Assembly (NCBI RefSeq): GCF_014172405.1
Contig: NZ_WNXC01000003.1
Span: forward strand, 1-64,000
Direction: 5' to 3'
From: Pedobacter gandavensis
GTDB lineage: Bacteria > Bacteroidota > Bacteroidia > Sphingobacteriales > Sphingobacteriaceae
Length of the DNA stretch: 64,000 bases
The position numbers were made by a program, and so were the translations under genes. Of this stretch, positions 26,153 to 36,800 are shown piece after piece. The notes beneath the pieces were generated by a model. That model saw nothing but the letters and a program-made list of their open reading frames with translations, had not been told where the DNA came from and searched no databases. Each line of letters begins with the position of its first letter. Within the stretch, counting starts at the first letter, position 1.

Positions 26153-28696
26153 ATGGAAGCTAAATTTTCTCCACAAGTAAAAGACGTGATATCTTTTAGC
26201 AGGGAAGAAGCCCTGAGATTAGGTCACGATTACATAGGCGCAGAACATCTTTTGTTGGGCCTTATTCGCGAAGGCGATGGTATGGCCATAAAGATATTAA
26301 AATCGCTGGGTGTAGACACTTCAAAACTTCGTCGTTCAATAGAAGACTCTGTTAGAGGTACGTCCAGTGTAACGGTCAACCTGGGGAATATCCCATTGAC
26401 TAAGCAAGCCGAAAAAGTTTTAAAAATTACGTATCTGGAGGCTAAAATCTTCAAGAGCGACCTGATTGGAACAGAACACCTGTTACTGTCGATCTTACGT
26501 GATGATGATAATATTGCTTCTCAAATCTTATTGCAGTACAGCATTAATTACGAGATTTTCAAACAGGAAGTTGAAGTGAATAAAAACGGTTTCAGAGATG
26601 AGACTCAAAATAGCGCCTCAACTGGTGGTGATGATGATTATCGTGAAGAAGAGAGCTTTAGTAGCCCTAAAAAGGTTTCGGACATTAAATCTAAGACTCC
26701 GGTATTAGATAATTTCGGAAGAGATTTGACGAAAGCGGCTGAGGAAAACCGTTTGGATCCTATTGTAGGACGTGAAAAAGAAATTGAGCGTGTATCTCAA
26801 ATCTTATCCCGTCGTAAAAAGAACAATCCGATTTTAATCGGTGAGCCTGGAGTAGGTAAATCTGCGATTGCAGAAGGACTTGCTTTACGTATTGTTCAAC
26901 GCAAGGTATCCAGAGTATTGTTCAACAAACGTGTGGTTACTTTAGACCTGGCCTCGTTAGTGGCAGGCACTAAATACCGTGGTCAGTTTGAAGAACGTAT
27001 GAAAGCGGTGATGAATGAGCTGGAAAAATCTACGGATGTGATCTTGTTTATTGATGAGATTCATACGATTGTAGGTGCTGGTGGTGCTTCAGGCTCATTA
27101 GATGCGTCGAATATGTTCAAACCTGCTTTGGCAAGGGGCGAGATTCAATGTATTGGTGCAACTACATTAGATGAATACCGTCAGTATATTGAGAAAGATG
27201 GCGCTTTAGACCGTCGTTTCCAAAAGGTAATGATTGAACCTGCTACACCTGATGAGACCATTGAGATCTTGAATCGTATTAAAGAAAAATATGAAGATCA
27301 CCATGGAGTAACTTATACAGATGAAGCAATAAATGCTTGTGTGGCCTTGACATCAAGGTATATCACTGATAGGTTTTTGCCAGATAAAGCCATTGATGCT
27401 TTAGATGAGGCGGGTTCCAGGGTACATTTAACCAATATTCACGTTCCTGAGAACATTATTGAAATTGAAAACAAGATTGAAGAAATCAAGCTTGAAAAGA
27501 ATAAAGTAGTAAAAAGCCAGAAATACGAAGAGGCTGCAAAACTGAGGGATACTGAAAAGAATCTTTTAGAGGAGCTGGATCGTGCTAAAGCAGAATGGGA
27601 AGCTGATACTAAAACCAAACGTTATACCGTAACAGAAGATAACGTGGCTGAGGTAGTTTCTATGATGACTGGTATTCCATTGCAACGTGTAGGACAAACA
27701 GACAGTGTAAAACTGTTGAATATGTACGAGACAGTAGCAACGAAAATTATCGGTCAGGATGAAGCGATTAAAAAGCTAACCAAAGCCATTCAACGTACCA
27801 GAGCTGGATTGAAAGATCCGAAAAAACCGATTGGTTCCTTCATTTTCTTAGGCCCTACCGGTGTTGGTAAAACAGAATTGGCGAAAGAACTTGCACGTTT
27901 CATGTTTGACAGCGATGATTCCCTGATTCAAATCGACATGAGTGAATATATGGAGAAATTTGCGGTATCCCGCTTAGTGGGTGCGCCTCCAGGATATGTA
28001 GGTTATGAAGAAGGTGGACAACTGACTGAAAAGGTACGTCGTAAACCATATGCGGTAATTCTATTGGATGAGATTGAAAAAGCGCATCCTGATGTATTCA
28101 ATATCTTATTACAAGTATTGGATGAAGGGCAGCTGACAGACAGTCTGGGTCGCAAGGTAGATTTTAGAAATACGATCATTATCATGACTTCTAATATTGG
28201 CGCACGCCAGTTGAAAGACTTCGGACAAGGCGTTGGTTTCTCTACTACAGCAAAAACAAACCAGGTAGATGCACATTCAAGAGGTGTGATTGAAAATGCT
28301 TTAAAACGTGCTTTCGCTCCGGAATTCTTAAACCGTGTAGATGATGTGGTTGTTTTCAATACTTTAGGTAAAGATGAAATCTTCAAAATCATTGACATTG
28401 AGTTGAAATCGTTGTTTGGTCGCGTACATAACTTAGGTTATGAAGTGAAATTAACAGATAGAGCAAAGGACTTTATCGCAGATAAAGGATTCGACATTAA
28501 CTTTGGTGCAAGGCCGTTGAAACGTGCTATTCAGAAATACCTGGAAGATCCTATCGCAGAAGAAATCTTAAAAGGGGAAATTAATGACGGCGATACGCTG
28601 GAAATTGACTACAATAAAGAAGATGATCTGATTGTTGTAGAGAATAAAAGCCCAGGTAAGAAAAAGAAAAAAGAAGAAGAAGGTAGTATTGAGTAA
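26153..28696 (+). CDS. clpC: ATP-dependent Clp protease ATP-binding subunit ClpC
   Basis: An 847-residue AAA+ unfoldase that feeds substrates to ClpP. Residues 1-145 hold the two Clp-N repeats. AAA-1 has Walker A GEPGVGKS (230-237) and FIDEIH; a UVR-type coiled coil (about 447-482, [14 protein letters not shown]) marks it as ClpC, not ClpA or ClpB; AAA-2 has Walker A GPTGVGKT (567-574) and LLDEIEKA. The Lys/Glu-rich tail is lineage-specific. The ClpP-binding loop should lie in AAA-2 but was not pinned down. No clpP or mcsB is nearby; a strong terminator follows. Confidence 0.96.
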   Translation: MEAKFSPQVKDVISFSREEALRLGHDYIGAEHLLLGLIREGDGMAIKILKSLGVDTSKLRRSIEDSVRGTSSVTVNLGNIPLTKQAEKVLKITYLEAKIFKSDLIGTEHLLLSILRDDDNIASQILLQYSINYEIFKQEVEVNKNGFRDETQNSASTGGDDDYREEESFSSPKKVSDIKSKTPVLDNFGRDLTKAAEENRLDPIVGREKEIERVSQILSRRKKNNPILIGEPGVGKSAIAEGLALRIVQRKVSRVLFNKRVVTLDLASLVAGTKYRGQFEERMKAVMNELEKSTDVILFIDEIHTIVGAGGASGSLDASNMFKPALARGEIQCIGATTLDEYRQYIEKDGALDRRFQKVMIEPATPDETIEILNRIKEKYEDHHGVTYTDEAINACVALTSRYITDRFLPDKAIDALDEAGSRVHLTNIHVPENIIEIENKIEEIKLEKNKVVKSQKYEEAAKLRDTEKNLLEELDRAKAEWEADTKTKRYTVTEDNVAEVVSMMTGIPLQRVGQTDSVKLLNMYETVATKIIGQDEAIKKLTKAIQRTRAGLKDPKKPIGSFIFLGPTGVGKTELAKELARFMFDSDDSLIQIDMSEYMEKFAVSRLVGAPPGYVGYEEGGQLTEKVRRKPYAVILLDEIEKAHPDVFNILLQVLDEGQLTDSLGRKVDFRNTIIIMTSNIGARQLKDFGQGVGFSTTAKTNQVDAHSRGVIENALKRAFAPEFLNRVDDVVVFNTLGKDEIFKIIDIELKSLFGRVHNLGYEVKLTDRAKDFIADKGFDINFGARPLKRAIQKYLEDPIAEEILKGEINDGDTLEIDYNKEDDLIVVENKSPGKKKKKEEEGSIE

Positions 28697-28718
28697 TACG
28701 CCCCTTATCTGATAAATG

Positions 28719-28752
28719 ACAAGCCCCTTGCTGTTGAAAGTAAGGGGCTTGT
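28719..28752 (+). terminator. Terminator of clpC
   Basis: ACAAGCCCCTT and AAGGGGCTTGT pair perfectly around a 12-base loop, followed by T-rich sequence (TTTATTT). Confidence 0.9.
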
Positions 28753-28800
28753 TTATTTAAATATTATATAGACCTGAACTGTGCAATCTGGCTGATCGGA

Positions 28801-29625
28801 TCAAATGTTCCCTTTATTAAAGAAATTACGGAAATACAAAAGCTGATAACCTACCGCAATTTTCCAATAATCAAAATTATGTGCTCCTGGTCTGATGGTA
28901 AAATCATGGGGAATATTATGGTAGGTCAAATCCTCATCCAATTTCTTATTCACAGCCAAAAAGAAATCGTCCTTACCACAATCAATAATTAATGCCAATC
29001 GATTAGGAACAAGTAGATAAGTCATATTCAGCACACTATTTGCTTTCCAACGTTCTGGATGATTGGCGTAACTACCTAATCTCTTGTCCAAATCCCATTT
29101 ACCTGGAAAAGGGCTCAGGTCTACCCCCCCACTCATGCTCCCCGCAGCACCAAATATATCCTGATGCTTAAAGGCGAGGTACAATGCGCCATGACCACCC
29201 ATACTTAATCCGGTAATTGCACGAGCTTTACGATCTTTAATCGTCTTGTATTTGGCATCTATTTGTATTGGAAGCTCCAGACTTACATAAGTCTCATATT
29301 TCCATTTTGGGTCCTCCGGACTGTCAAAATACCAGCTGGATTCATTCCCATCCGCACATACCAGAATCATTTGAAATTCGTCAGCATACTTCTTTATATC
29401 CGGCACATAATTTACCCAGCCACTATAGCTATCTCCATGTCCATGTAGCATATAGACGGTAGGAAAACTCTTTTGCTGGTCATAATTATCTGGCAGGACT
29501 ACTACCGCTTTAATGTTCTTTTTCATTGCAGTGCTATACGTCTGCAGTGTATCTACCTTCGCCGCAAGGGCAATAACAGGACTAAGCAGGCCCAATAACC
29601 CTGCAATAAAAAAGTATTTCTTCAT
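28801..29625 (-). CDS. Exported esterase, FrmB/esterase D-like alpha/beta hydrolase
   Basis: A 274-residue alpha/beta hydrolase of the esterase D/antigen 85 type. The frame is open 18 codons further upstream, but that part overlaps the ROK gene; the Met at 29625 begins a proper signal peptide (KKYFFIAGLLGLLSPVIALAA). The nucleophile is Ser141 in GLSMGGHGA, and the catalytic His is in RPGAHNFDYW. The oxyanion region MLHGHGDSYSGW is typical. It is cotranscribed with the ROK kinase 8 bp upstream. Likely substrates are carbohydrate acetyl or feruloyl esters; this is inferred from family and the sugar-rich context. Confidence 0.88.
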   Translation of the reverse strand: MKKYFFIAGLLGLLSPVIALAAKVDTLQTYSTAMKKNIKAVVVLPDNYDQQKSFPTVYMLHGHGDSYSGWVNYVPDIKKYADEFQMILVCADGNESSWYFDSPEDPKWKYETYVSLELPIQIDAKYKTIKDRKARAITGLSMGGHGALYLAFKHQDIFGAAGSMSGGVDLSPFPGKWDLDKRLGSYANHPERWKANSVLNMTYLLVPNRLALIIDCGKDDFFLAVNKKLDEDLTYHNIPHDFTIRPGAHNFDYWKIAVGYQLLYFRNFFNKGNI

Positions 29626-29633
29626 ATATTTAT

Positions 29634-30500
29634 TTAAGCCAATGCATTCGCTGCACCTACCAGTGCCGCATCTTCCCACATTTCACTTTGTCTGACCACT
29701 ACTGATTTATCGATAATTTTAGCAGTTAAGGCTCCAATAAAATGATCCCATGTTTTTGCGATATTACCACCGATCACTACCACTTCTGGTTTTTCCTGTG
29801 CGATAAAATCATTTAGAAAGATACTTAGATTGTCTGAAAATTCTTCGAATATTTCATTTTTAACAGCGATATCGGCTACCTCTAACAAGACTTCTACATT
29901 TTTAACTTCCGCTCCGGTAATCTCTTTATACCTTTTCAAAAACCATCGTGTGGAAATGTACTCTTCTGCGATGCTATCTTTAAAAGGACGAAATGCCCAA
30001 TTCATATCAACAGTTACACCTGTTCCGTTACTTGTAGAACCTAGACCAGTGCCCAGGGTGATGCCAATTGCTCTTTCCTTATCCGCAGCAGCCCCAGACG
30101 CCAGTTCGCCTCTTAGGAATGCCTCAGCATCATTTATGAACACAATATCAGCTTCAGGGATTCCCAGACGTTGAGCCAAAATTTCCTTTACATTTATTCC
30201 ATATAAAGCATCATATTTTTCCTGATTCTGCATCATAGAAATCCCTTTTTCATAATCAAAGGGACCTGGCATCGCAATACCGATCTTAGTGTTTTCACCG
30301 TTAGCACGTATAATCAATGAAGAAAGCACATTCAACCAGGATTTTAGAATCACTTCTGCTGTATCCATAGCGGCTACCCTTTCCCTTTTCAGCGTATTTT
30401 CAATTACCTTAAATGTGGTTGCGTCAACATGAGCAGCTGTAATGTGAGAGCCTCCTATATCCACACCTATATAAGGAAGTTTTGTTGAATTTGAATTCAT
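29634..30500 (-). CDS. ROK family sugar kinase-like protein without the zinc motif
   Basis: A 288-residue ROK protein, probably a cytoplasmic hexokinase. The phosphate-binding loop VDIGGSHITAA (residues 13-23), the catalytic Asp in FINDAEAF and GTGLGS are all present. The CxCGxxGC zinc motif that marks most ROK kinases and repressors is absent; the region reads RPFKDSIAEEYISTRW. There is no HTH domain, so it is not a NagC-type repressor. It heads a two-gene operon with the esterase. A TATTTTTG box near 30610 lacks a -33 partner at the right distance. Confidence 0.87.
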   Translation of the reverse strand: MNSNSTKLPYIGVDIGGSHITAAHVDATTFKVIENTLKRERVAAMDTAEVILKSWLNVLSSLIIRANGENTKIGIAMPGPFDYEKGISMMQNQEKYDALYGINVKEILAQRLGIPEADIVFINDAEAFLRGELASGAAADKERAIGITLGTGLGSTSNGTGVTVDMNWAFRPFKDSIAEEYISTRWFLKRYKEITGAEVKNVEVLLEVADIAVKNEIFEEFSDNLSIFLNDFIAQEKPEVVVIGGNIAKTWDHFIGALTAKIIDKSVVVRQSEMWEDAALVGAANALA

Positions 30501-30718
30501 TGTATTCGTCGTCTATTTTTTAAAATCTCAGCAAATTAAATAATTCCTTTTAGATTATCTAATTGTTATTAAATAGTTTTAGCAGTATTTACAAGCTATA
30601 TAATTCCAAAAATAACTCGCTAAAATGCAAATCGATTTCTCCTCCTATTGCCAGAAGATGAGTCTAAAAAGCCCTGGAGGGCAACAGGCACTATCTTCGA
30701 GAAAAAATCAGGTTAAAC

Positions 30719-30762
30719 AAAAACAGCCTGCCTTCTTTAAAAAAGAAAACAGGCTGTTTTTG
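30719..30762 (-). terminator. Terminator of the adhesin-sprF-ompA operon
   Basis: On the minus strand AAAAACAGCCTG pairs with CAGGCTGTTTTT around a 20-base A/T-rich loop, and the stem itself ends in the T run. It lies 15 bp past the OmpA-family stop codon. Confidence 0.88.
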
Positions 30763-30776
30763 TTTAATCGAAAAAA

Positions 30777-32771
30777 CTAGTTTTTGATAATTTTAAACTC
30801 AGTTCTTCTGTTCAATTGATGTTCTGCGTGACTACATTTTACCCCATTCCCGCATTGATTGAGCAACATGGTTTCGCCATATCCTTTAGCACTGATACGG
30901 GAATGGTCAATACCACGATCAGTCAGGTATTTTGCCGCAGCATTTGCTCTTCTTTGGGACAACCATTGGTTGTATTGATCGGAGCCCCTACTGTCGGTAT
31001 GTGATCCAAGTTCAATCGTAATTGCCGGATTTTCTTTTAGAATGGCCAACAATTTATCCAACTCTTTTGCGGCATCGGGTCTAATGTTGGACTTATCGAA
31101 ATCATAATAGATGTTCTTCAATACATAGGTCTTGCCTGGCTCAAACTTCTCCTTATTCAGGAAAGCCTGCATCGTTAAGGTGTCAGACTTAGTCAATCCT
31201 TTAGTACTAATTGTTTTCAATTCTTCAGCATAACCCAATTTACCAAAGCTTACTTTATAGTCCTGGTCTTTAGCCAGGCCGAAGAAGAAATTACCATCCT
31301 GGGCAGTCAACTTAGTATTCAGCTGTTTTCCATCACCGTCGGTTAAAATTACGGACACATCACCTAAACGAGCCTTACTTTGCTTGTCAAATACACTACC
31401 TGACAAAGCCAATATCATCATCGGAGGCTGCTCATCAGAGAAACTATAAATATCATCATCTCCGGCACCACCTTGTCTGTTAGAAGACAAATATCCGAAT
31501 TTACCGTCCTTTGTGAACAAATAAAAATCATCACTGGTGGAATTCAGTGGGTATTTTAAATTTTCCGATTTACTCCATTGCGTTCCCGATCCCTTACTTA
31601 CATAAAGATCATAGCCACCCATACCAATCTTACCTTTAGAAGCGAAAAACAGCTCCCCATTGGGGCCTATTGTTGGAAAAGTATCTTCTTCTCCAGTATT
31701 GATTTCAGCACCACAATTTACCGGTTTCCCCCAACTGCCATCTGCTTGCTGTTGGCTAAACCAGATGTCTGACTTGCCAAATCCTCCAGGCATATCGGAA
31801 GCAAAATAAATCAGCTTTCCATCTTGAGCCACTGCGGCATGGCCTAGAGAATAGGCTTTCACATCATTGTAGGGGAAAGATTTCAAGTCCCATTTATCCC
31901 CATTTTCCCTGGCGATTAACAGCTCCAATCTACGGGTGTATAAACGATCTGCACCTTTGGTTTTATCCAGAGGAATCACCGCTGCTGGCGCCCTGGTGGC
32001 GATCGTCACATAAGCAATATCACCGGTACTATTGAACACGACTGGCCCAACATGATACTCCGCTTTGGCAGGTCTATTGGCTTCAGTAACGATTGCAAGT
32101 TCTCCTTTTAACTGGCCATCTGCAGTTGCACTAAATAATTTCAACCAGGGATTCCCATTCCATTTAGATAAATCCTTGCCTTTGGTTTCTCTGGCCAATG
32201 GACGTTCGGAGGTAAAGGCCAAGCCATCATTGCCATAGGCTGTTAATCCCCAATCCGCAGATTTGGTGTTTAAAGATTCCATATTTTTAATCTTTACAGG
32301 TCTTGGTGTTTTGATCCACAAAGCTGCACTATCACAAGAAGCTATCTTTAAAGCCAGCTCTTTTGGATGACCATCAAACTCAGCATACTTCATATAAGCT
32401 GACTTGGCAAGGTCGAACTTTTCATTTCTTTGCAAGGCTTCTGCGTAATAATAATAGCTCAAAGGACTGGCTTTGGGATTTAAAACCACTTTCGAATACC
32501 ATTTTTCTGCCTCATCGTATTCGTTCATCATTCGATAACACGCAGCCAATTGCTCTAATACTTTGAGGTCTGGATTTTTTCGTTCTGCCAATGGCAGATA
32601 CAATCTGGATGCAGGGTAGTACTCATAACGATTGAAAAACACATCTGCTTGTTGTTTCCGACTCAGTTGCTCTTGAGCCATCCCATAATTCCCTAAAAAT
32701 AGCGCCAGTATTCCGATGATCAATAACCTGGTTATGGAACGATCTGGACTTTTAAATGCTGTTCTGTTCAT
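30777..32771 (-). CDS. OmpA-family protein with TPR and PD40 beta-propeller (PorE-like)
   Basis: A 664-residue envelope protein. After a signal peptide (cleavage near residue 33) come TPR helices (about 35-150), a PD40/WD40-like propeller (about 165-440, with blades such as IYFASDMPGGFGKSDIW), a carboxypeptidase-regulatory beta-sandwich (about 450-530) and a C-terminal OmpA domain (553-664) with the peptidoglycan-binding pattern HTDSRGSDQYNQWLSQRRA and NRRTEF. This order matches PorE-type proteins linked to type IX secretion and gliding. It is the last gene of the adhesin operon, 15 bp after the SprF gene, and may tether the complex to peptidoglycan. Confidence 0.9.
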   Translation of the reverse strand: MNRTAFKSPDRSITRLLIIGILALFLGNYGMAQEQLSRKQQADVFFNRYEYYPASRLYLPLAERKNPDLKVLEQLAACYRMMNEYDEAEKWYSKVVLNPKASPLSYYYYAEALQRNEKFDLAKSAYMKYAEFDGHPKELALKIASCDSAALWIKTPRPVKIKNMESLNTKSADWGLTAYGNDGLAFTSERPLARETKGKDLSKWNGNPWLKLFSATADGQLKGELAIVTEANRPAKAEYHVGPVVFNSTGDIAYVTIATRAPAAVIPLDKTKGADRLYTRRLELLIARENGDKWDLKSFPYNDVKAYSLGHAAVAQDGKLIYFASDMPGGFGKSDIWFSQQQADGSWGKPVNCGAEINTGEEDTFPTIGPNGELFFASKGKIGMGGYDLYVSKGSGTQWSKSENLKYPLNSTSDDFYLFTKDGKFGYLSSNRQGGAGDDDIYSFSDEQPPMMILALSGSVFDKQSKARLGDVSVILTDGDGKQLNTKLTAQDGNFFFGLAKDQDYKVSFGKLGYAEELKTISTKGLTKSDTLTMQAFLNKEKFEPGKTYVLKNIYYDFDKSNIRPDAAKELDKLLAILKENPAITIELGSHTDSRGSDQYNQWLSQRRANAAAKYLTDRGIDHSRISAKGYGETMLLNQCGNGVKCSHAEHQLNRRTEFKIIKN

Positions 32772-32786
32772 ATATTTTTATGATGC

Positions 32787-33782
32787 TTAAAAGTAACGTG
32801 GACTCAATACCCTTGCCTTCTTACCTGGGAAACTCATGCTCAATGAAAATTCATGGGAGCCACTTTGGTAGCTGGAAAGCTTGCTTGTTGTGTAGTCATA
32901 GGAATAACCCAACCGGAAGCGATTACTCATTTGAAGCTCTACAATTCCGGCAATCGCATCACTATGACTCAATCCATTCTGCAAATTTTTCTTATCCCAT
33001 AACGCAACTCCTGTACGATAGGAGGCGCCCAACCAGACCACCTTACTGATCAACAAATAAGCGTTTAGATCTAAATTTGTAGGGCCTTTAAAATCCTCTT
33101 TCAGCATAAAGCTGGGCTTCAGATCCAACGATTCCGTCAACGGAATCATAACTCCACCCGTTACATAAAGGTGGCGAACCTGTCGAAGCACTTTATAATC
33201 TCCTTCTGTAGCGATGTCATTTCCTCTTAAGCCGGACAATAAATCCAGCACGGAAGCACCGATATAAAATTTCGGAGTATAAAAATAAACACCAACCCGC
33301 ACATCTGGTCTCAGTTTACTCTCATTTCCTAATGGGATTACGCCATCTCCTGGATCCGTAGAAATAAACTTCGAACCATCCAGGTTATACTGCGTCGCTC
33401 CTGCACCGATACCAAAACTCAAGCGCTTGGTATCTTCTGCATCCAATTGTAAACGATAAGCATAATTCACATAAAAGGCCGAAGTATTTTGGGGGCCCAA
33501 ACGATCTGTACTCGCAATAAATCCAAGCCCCATCTTCTTCCCTTCCTGATCTGTTAATCCATCAAAAGAGGCGGTACCAGTACGCGGAGCGCCATCAATA
33601 CCTACCCATTGGGACCGGAAGCTAAAATTTGCTGTCCATTCTTCTTTATAACCGGCATAAGCAGGATTTACAGCCAAACCATTAAAAACATACTGACTGA
33701 ATTGGATTGTCTGCTGTGCGTATGCACTGCTCATCCCTAGTACGAGCAGTGATACTAAACCATATTTCTTTAAATCTCTCAT
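32787..33782 (-). CDS. PorP/SprF family outer-membrane protein
   Basis: A 331-residue outer-membrane beta-barrel with a signal peptide (cleavage after AYAQ) and the family motif NPAYAG (residues 38-43), ending with the typical SHEFSLSMSF strand. In Flavobacterium SprF is needed for secretion of SprB, and such proteins are encoded next to adhesins with type-B C-terminal domains. Here it starts 21 bp after such an adhesin, so it is most likely the dedicated export or anchoring partner of that protein. Confidence 0.93.
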   Translation of the reverse strand: MRDLKKYGLVSLLVLGMSSAYAQQTIQFSQYVFNGLAVNPAYAGYKEEWTANFSFRSQWVGIDGAPRTGTASFDGLTDQEGKKMGLGFIASTDRLGPQNTSAFYVNYAYRLQLDAEDTKRLSFGIGAGATQYNLDGSKFISTDPGDGVIPLGNESKLRPDVRVGVYFYTPKFYIGASVLDLLSGLRGNDIATEGDYKVLRQVRHLYVTGGVMIPLTESLDLKPSFMLKEDFKGPTNLDLNAYLLISKVVWLGASYRTGVALWDKKNLQNGLSHSDAIAGIVELQMSNRFRLGYSYDYTTSKLSSYQSGSHEFSLSMSFPGKKARVLSPRYF

Positions 33783-33803
33783 TGTAGCGTGTTCTTAAAT
33801 GTT

Positions 33804-36800
33804 CTACCTTTTAATAAATAACCAACCTTTGAACGTTGTTGTCGGGCCCGATTTCTCTCTTCTCAAAATCAGATAATAATAGGTTCCCTCGTTCAACTGA
33901 CTACCATCCCAATCATTGTTATAATTGTCTGATCGGTAAACCTCATTACCCCATCTGTTAAAGATCGTCACCTGAGTTCCCGGATAATTCTCCAGTCCTT
34001 TGATTTTGAAAGTATCATTACTTCCATCACCATTTGGTGTAATGACATTTGGAATAATAAAATCAGCATTTTCTACGGTAGTAGTTACGGTATTACTACT
34101 TACTTCCGCAGTACCTGTAGTAGACAAGGCCCTTGCTGTATTCTCCAGTTTTCCGGTAAAGGATTTTGATACCGTACCGGTAATGGTTAACACAATTTTA
34201 TTTGCCGTACCTGCTGGAAGGTCGGAAATCAGATTTATGCGGCTGCCGGTACCTGTACCACCAGAAATAATTTTGGCCGTACCCAATGCTTCAGCAGTCC
34301 ATTTTACATTTTGAATATCTGAAGATACCAAATCGGTAACTGTTAAATTATCTGCATTACTTAGGGAAGGATTGCTTACCTCTATCACATATGTAATTGC
34401 ATCACCGGATTTCAATTGTGACGGACCTGTTTTGTTGACAGTCACCGTTGGTATCTTGCTCACTACTGTCGCTACCGGAGGCGTCACCACTGCTGGAATA
34501 CCCGGCTCTGCTGGTTTCGCCGTAGCAATATTGCTCAATGTTCCGGCGAATCCCCCATTTACGGTACCAGTTACGGTGATGGTTATTTTATTTGCTGCAC
34601 CTGATGCAATATCTCCGGTTACCGCCAAGACGTTACCTGTTCCGGTTGCACCGGTAGTTACTGCAGCCGTTCCAGCCGTATTGGTTGTCCATTTTACATT
34701 GGTAATTTCCGCAGGAACGTTATCGGTAATCAGAGTTCCTTTCGCATTACTCAATCCTGTATTTCCAACTTCAATCACATAGGTAATATTCGAACCTGCA
34801 CTAATGGTAGCCGGCCCCGTTTTCGTAATGGTTATCGATGGTTTAGCAACGGTCACCGTGGTTACCGGAGGAGTTACCACAGGCAGATTACCTGGCTCTG
34901 TTGGCGTCACCGTGGCTGTGTTACTCAATGTGCTAAAATTAGCAGCGTCAACTTTTCCGCTCAGGTTTATCGTGATCCCATCTGCAGTACCTGCAGGAAT
35001 CGTTGCCGTTACGCTAAGGTTATTTCCTGTCCCGGTTGTTCCATTGCTAATCGTTGCTGCTCCGTTGGCAACAGCAGTCCAGGTTACCCCCGATAACTGT
35101 GCAGGAACTAAATCGCTGATCACTGCATTTTGTGCAGTACCCGGACCATGATTAACCACGTTGATCTGGTAAGTCATCATTCCACCTGCAGTCACTGTTG
35201 AAGCTCCTGTTTTAGTGATTCTCAAGGCCGACAAACTAGTTACCGTAGTGCTCACCTGTGCATTGATCACTGCTTTACCAGGATCTTCAGGGGTAAGGCT
35301 TGCTTTATTAATTAAAGTTCCAGCATAGGTAGGACTTACCTTACCTATAATATTCACGAGGATACTACCATTTGCAGGAACATTAGCGGTCAGCACAAGG
35401 GTATTCACGTTACCCGTAGCACCTGCACTAATTGTTGCTCCGCCAGTCAGTGTGGTGGTCCAGGAAACATTCGTTACCGCAGCATCCAATACATCCGAAA
35501 CTTTAACACCTATTGCATCTGATGGGCCGTCATTTTTAATGGTCAAAGTATAGCTGATGGCTTCCCCTGAATTTAATGTCCCAGGACCACTTTTCGCTAG
35601 ACTTAAGCTTGCATTATTTACAATTGCTGTAGTTACAGTATTAGAATTCACCACTGGATTACCCGGTTCTGAAGGTTTAATTGTTGCAGTATTGCTGATA
35701 TTTCCTGCGGTGGTATTTCCAGGAACCAAACCAGTAATATTTACTGTAATGATCCCATTTACAGCTGGAAGGTCTGCAATCATCAACAGCGTATTCCCTT
35801 GTCCAGTTGCACCAGATTTGATCAAGGCCGCACCAGAAACATTAGTTGTCCAGTGTATGTTAGTCAATTGGGCAGGAATTAGATCGGTAATCTCCGCATT
35901 CACTGCATTACCCGGACCATTGTTACTAATGGTCAACGTATAATTCACCGTTTTCCCAGCCTCAATACTATTCGGCCCAGATTTCACAATTTTCAGTGCC
36001 GATTTATTCAACACATTCGTGGTTACGGCTGAAGAAGTCACTGCCGGATTACCCGCTTCTGATGGAGTTACCACAGCTGAATTCAACAATACGCCACTAA
36101 AACCTGCATCGATAATCCCATTGATGGTAATCGTTACCTCATTGTTCACACCTGCAGGAATATCTGCATTTACACCTACTGTGTTTCCTGTTCCAGCAGC
36201 TCCAGAGTTAATCAGGGCATTGCCGGTGGCCAGCGCTGTCCAGTTGACTGCTTTTACGTTAGCTGGCACCATATCCATAATTTGTGCCTGACTTGCGTTA
36301 CTCAATCCATTGTTACGTACTTTGATCGTGTAAGTGATTGCAGAGCCGGAAACACCATCCTGAGGACCAGCCTTACTAATTGTTAGTCCGGAAACCGAGC
36401 TAATCACGGTTTTCACTTCACTGGTATTGTTGGACAGGTTAAAATCAGAGATACTTACTGGTAAGGTCACTGTCGCAATGTTACTGATATTTCCGGATGG
36501 GACACTTGCTTTCACGGTACCATTCAGGGTAATTAACACATAATTACCTGCACCTATGGGCACATCTGCATTCAGCAATACCGAGTTATTAGTACCACTT
36601 GATGCACCATTAATTACTGCGATACCATTTGCCTGAGCAGTCCAGTTGATCCCGCCAATTTCCAATGGAATCTGGTCTCTGATGATCAATCCAGCCACAT
36701 CTCTTGGCCCCTGATTCGTTACTTTAATCGTGTAAGTAATCGCTGATCCGGAGATCACTGCCTGCGGACCAGTTTTTTCTATTTTAACATCGGTAGACTG

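Noticed and set aside
29626-29679. N-terminal extension of the esterase
   Set aside because: It overlaps the ROK gene and hides the signal peptide that starts at 29625.
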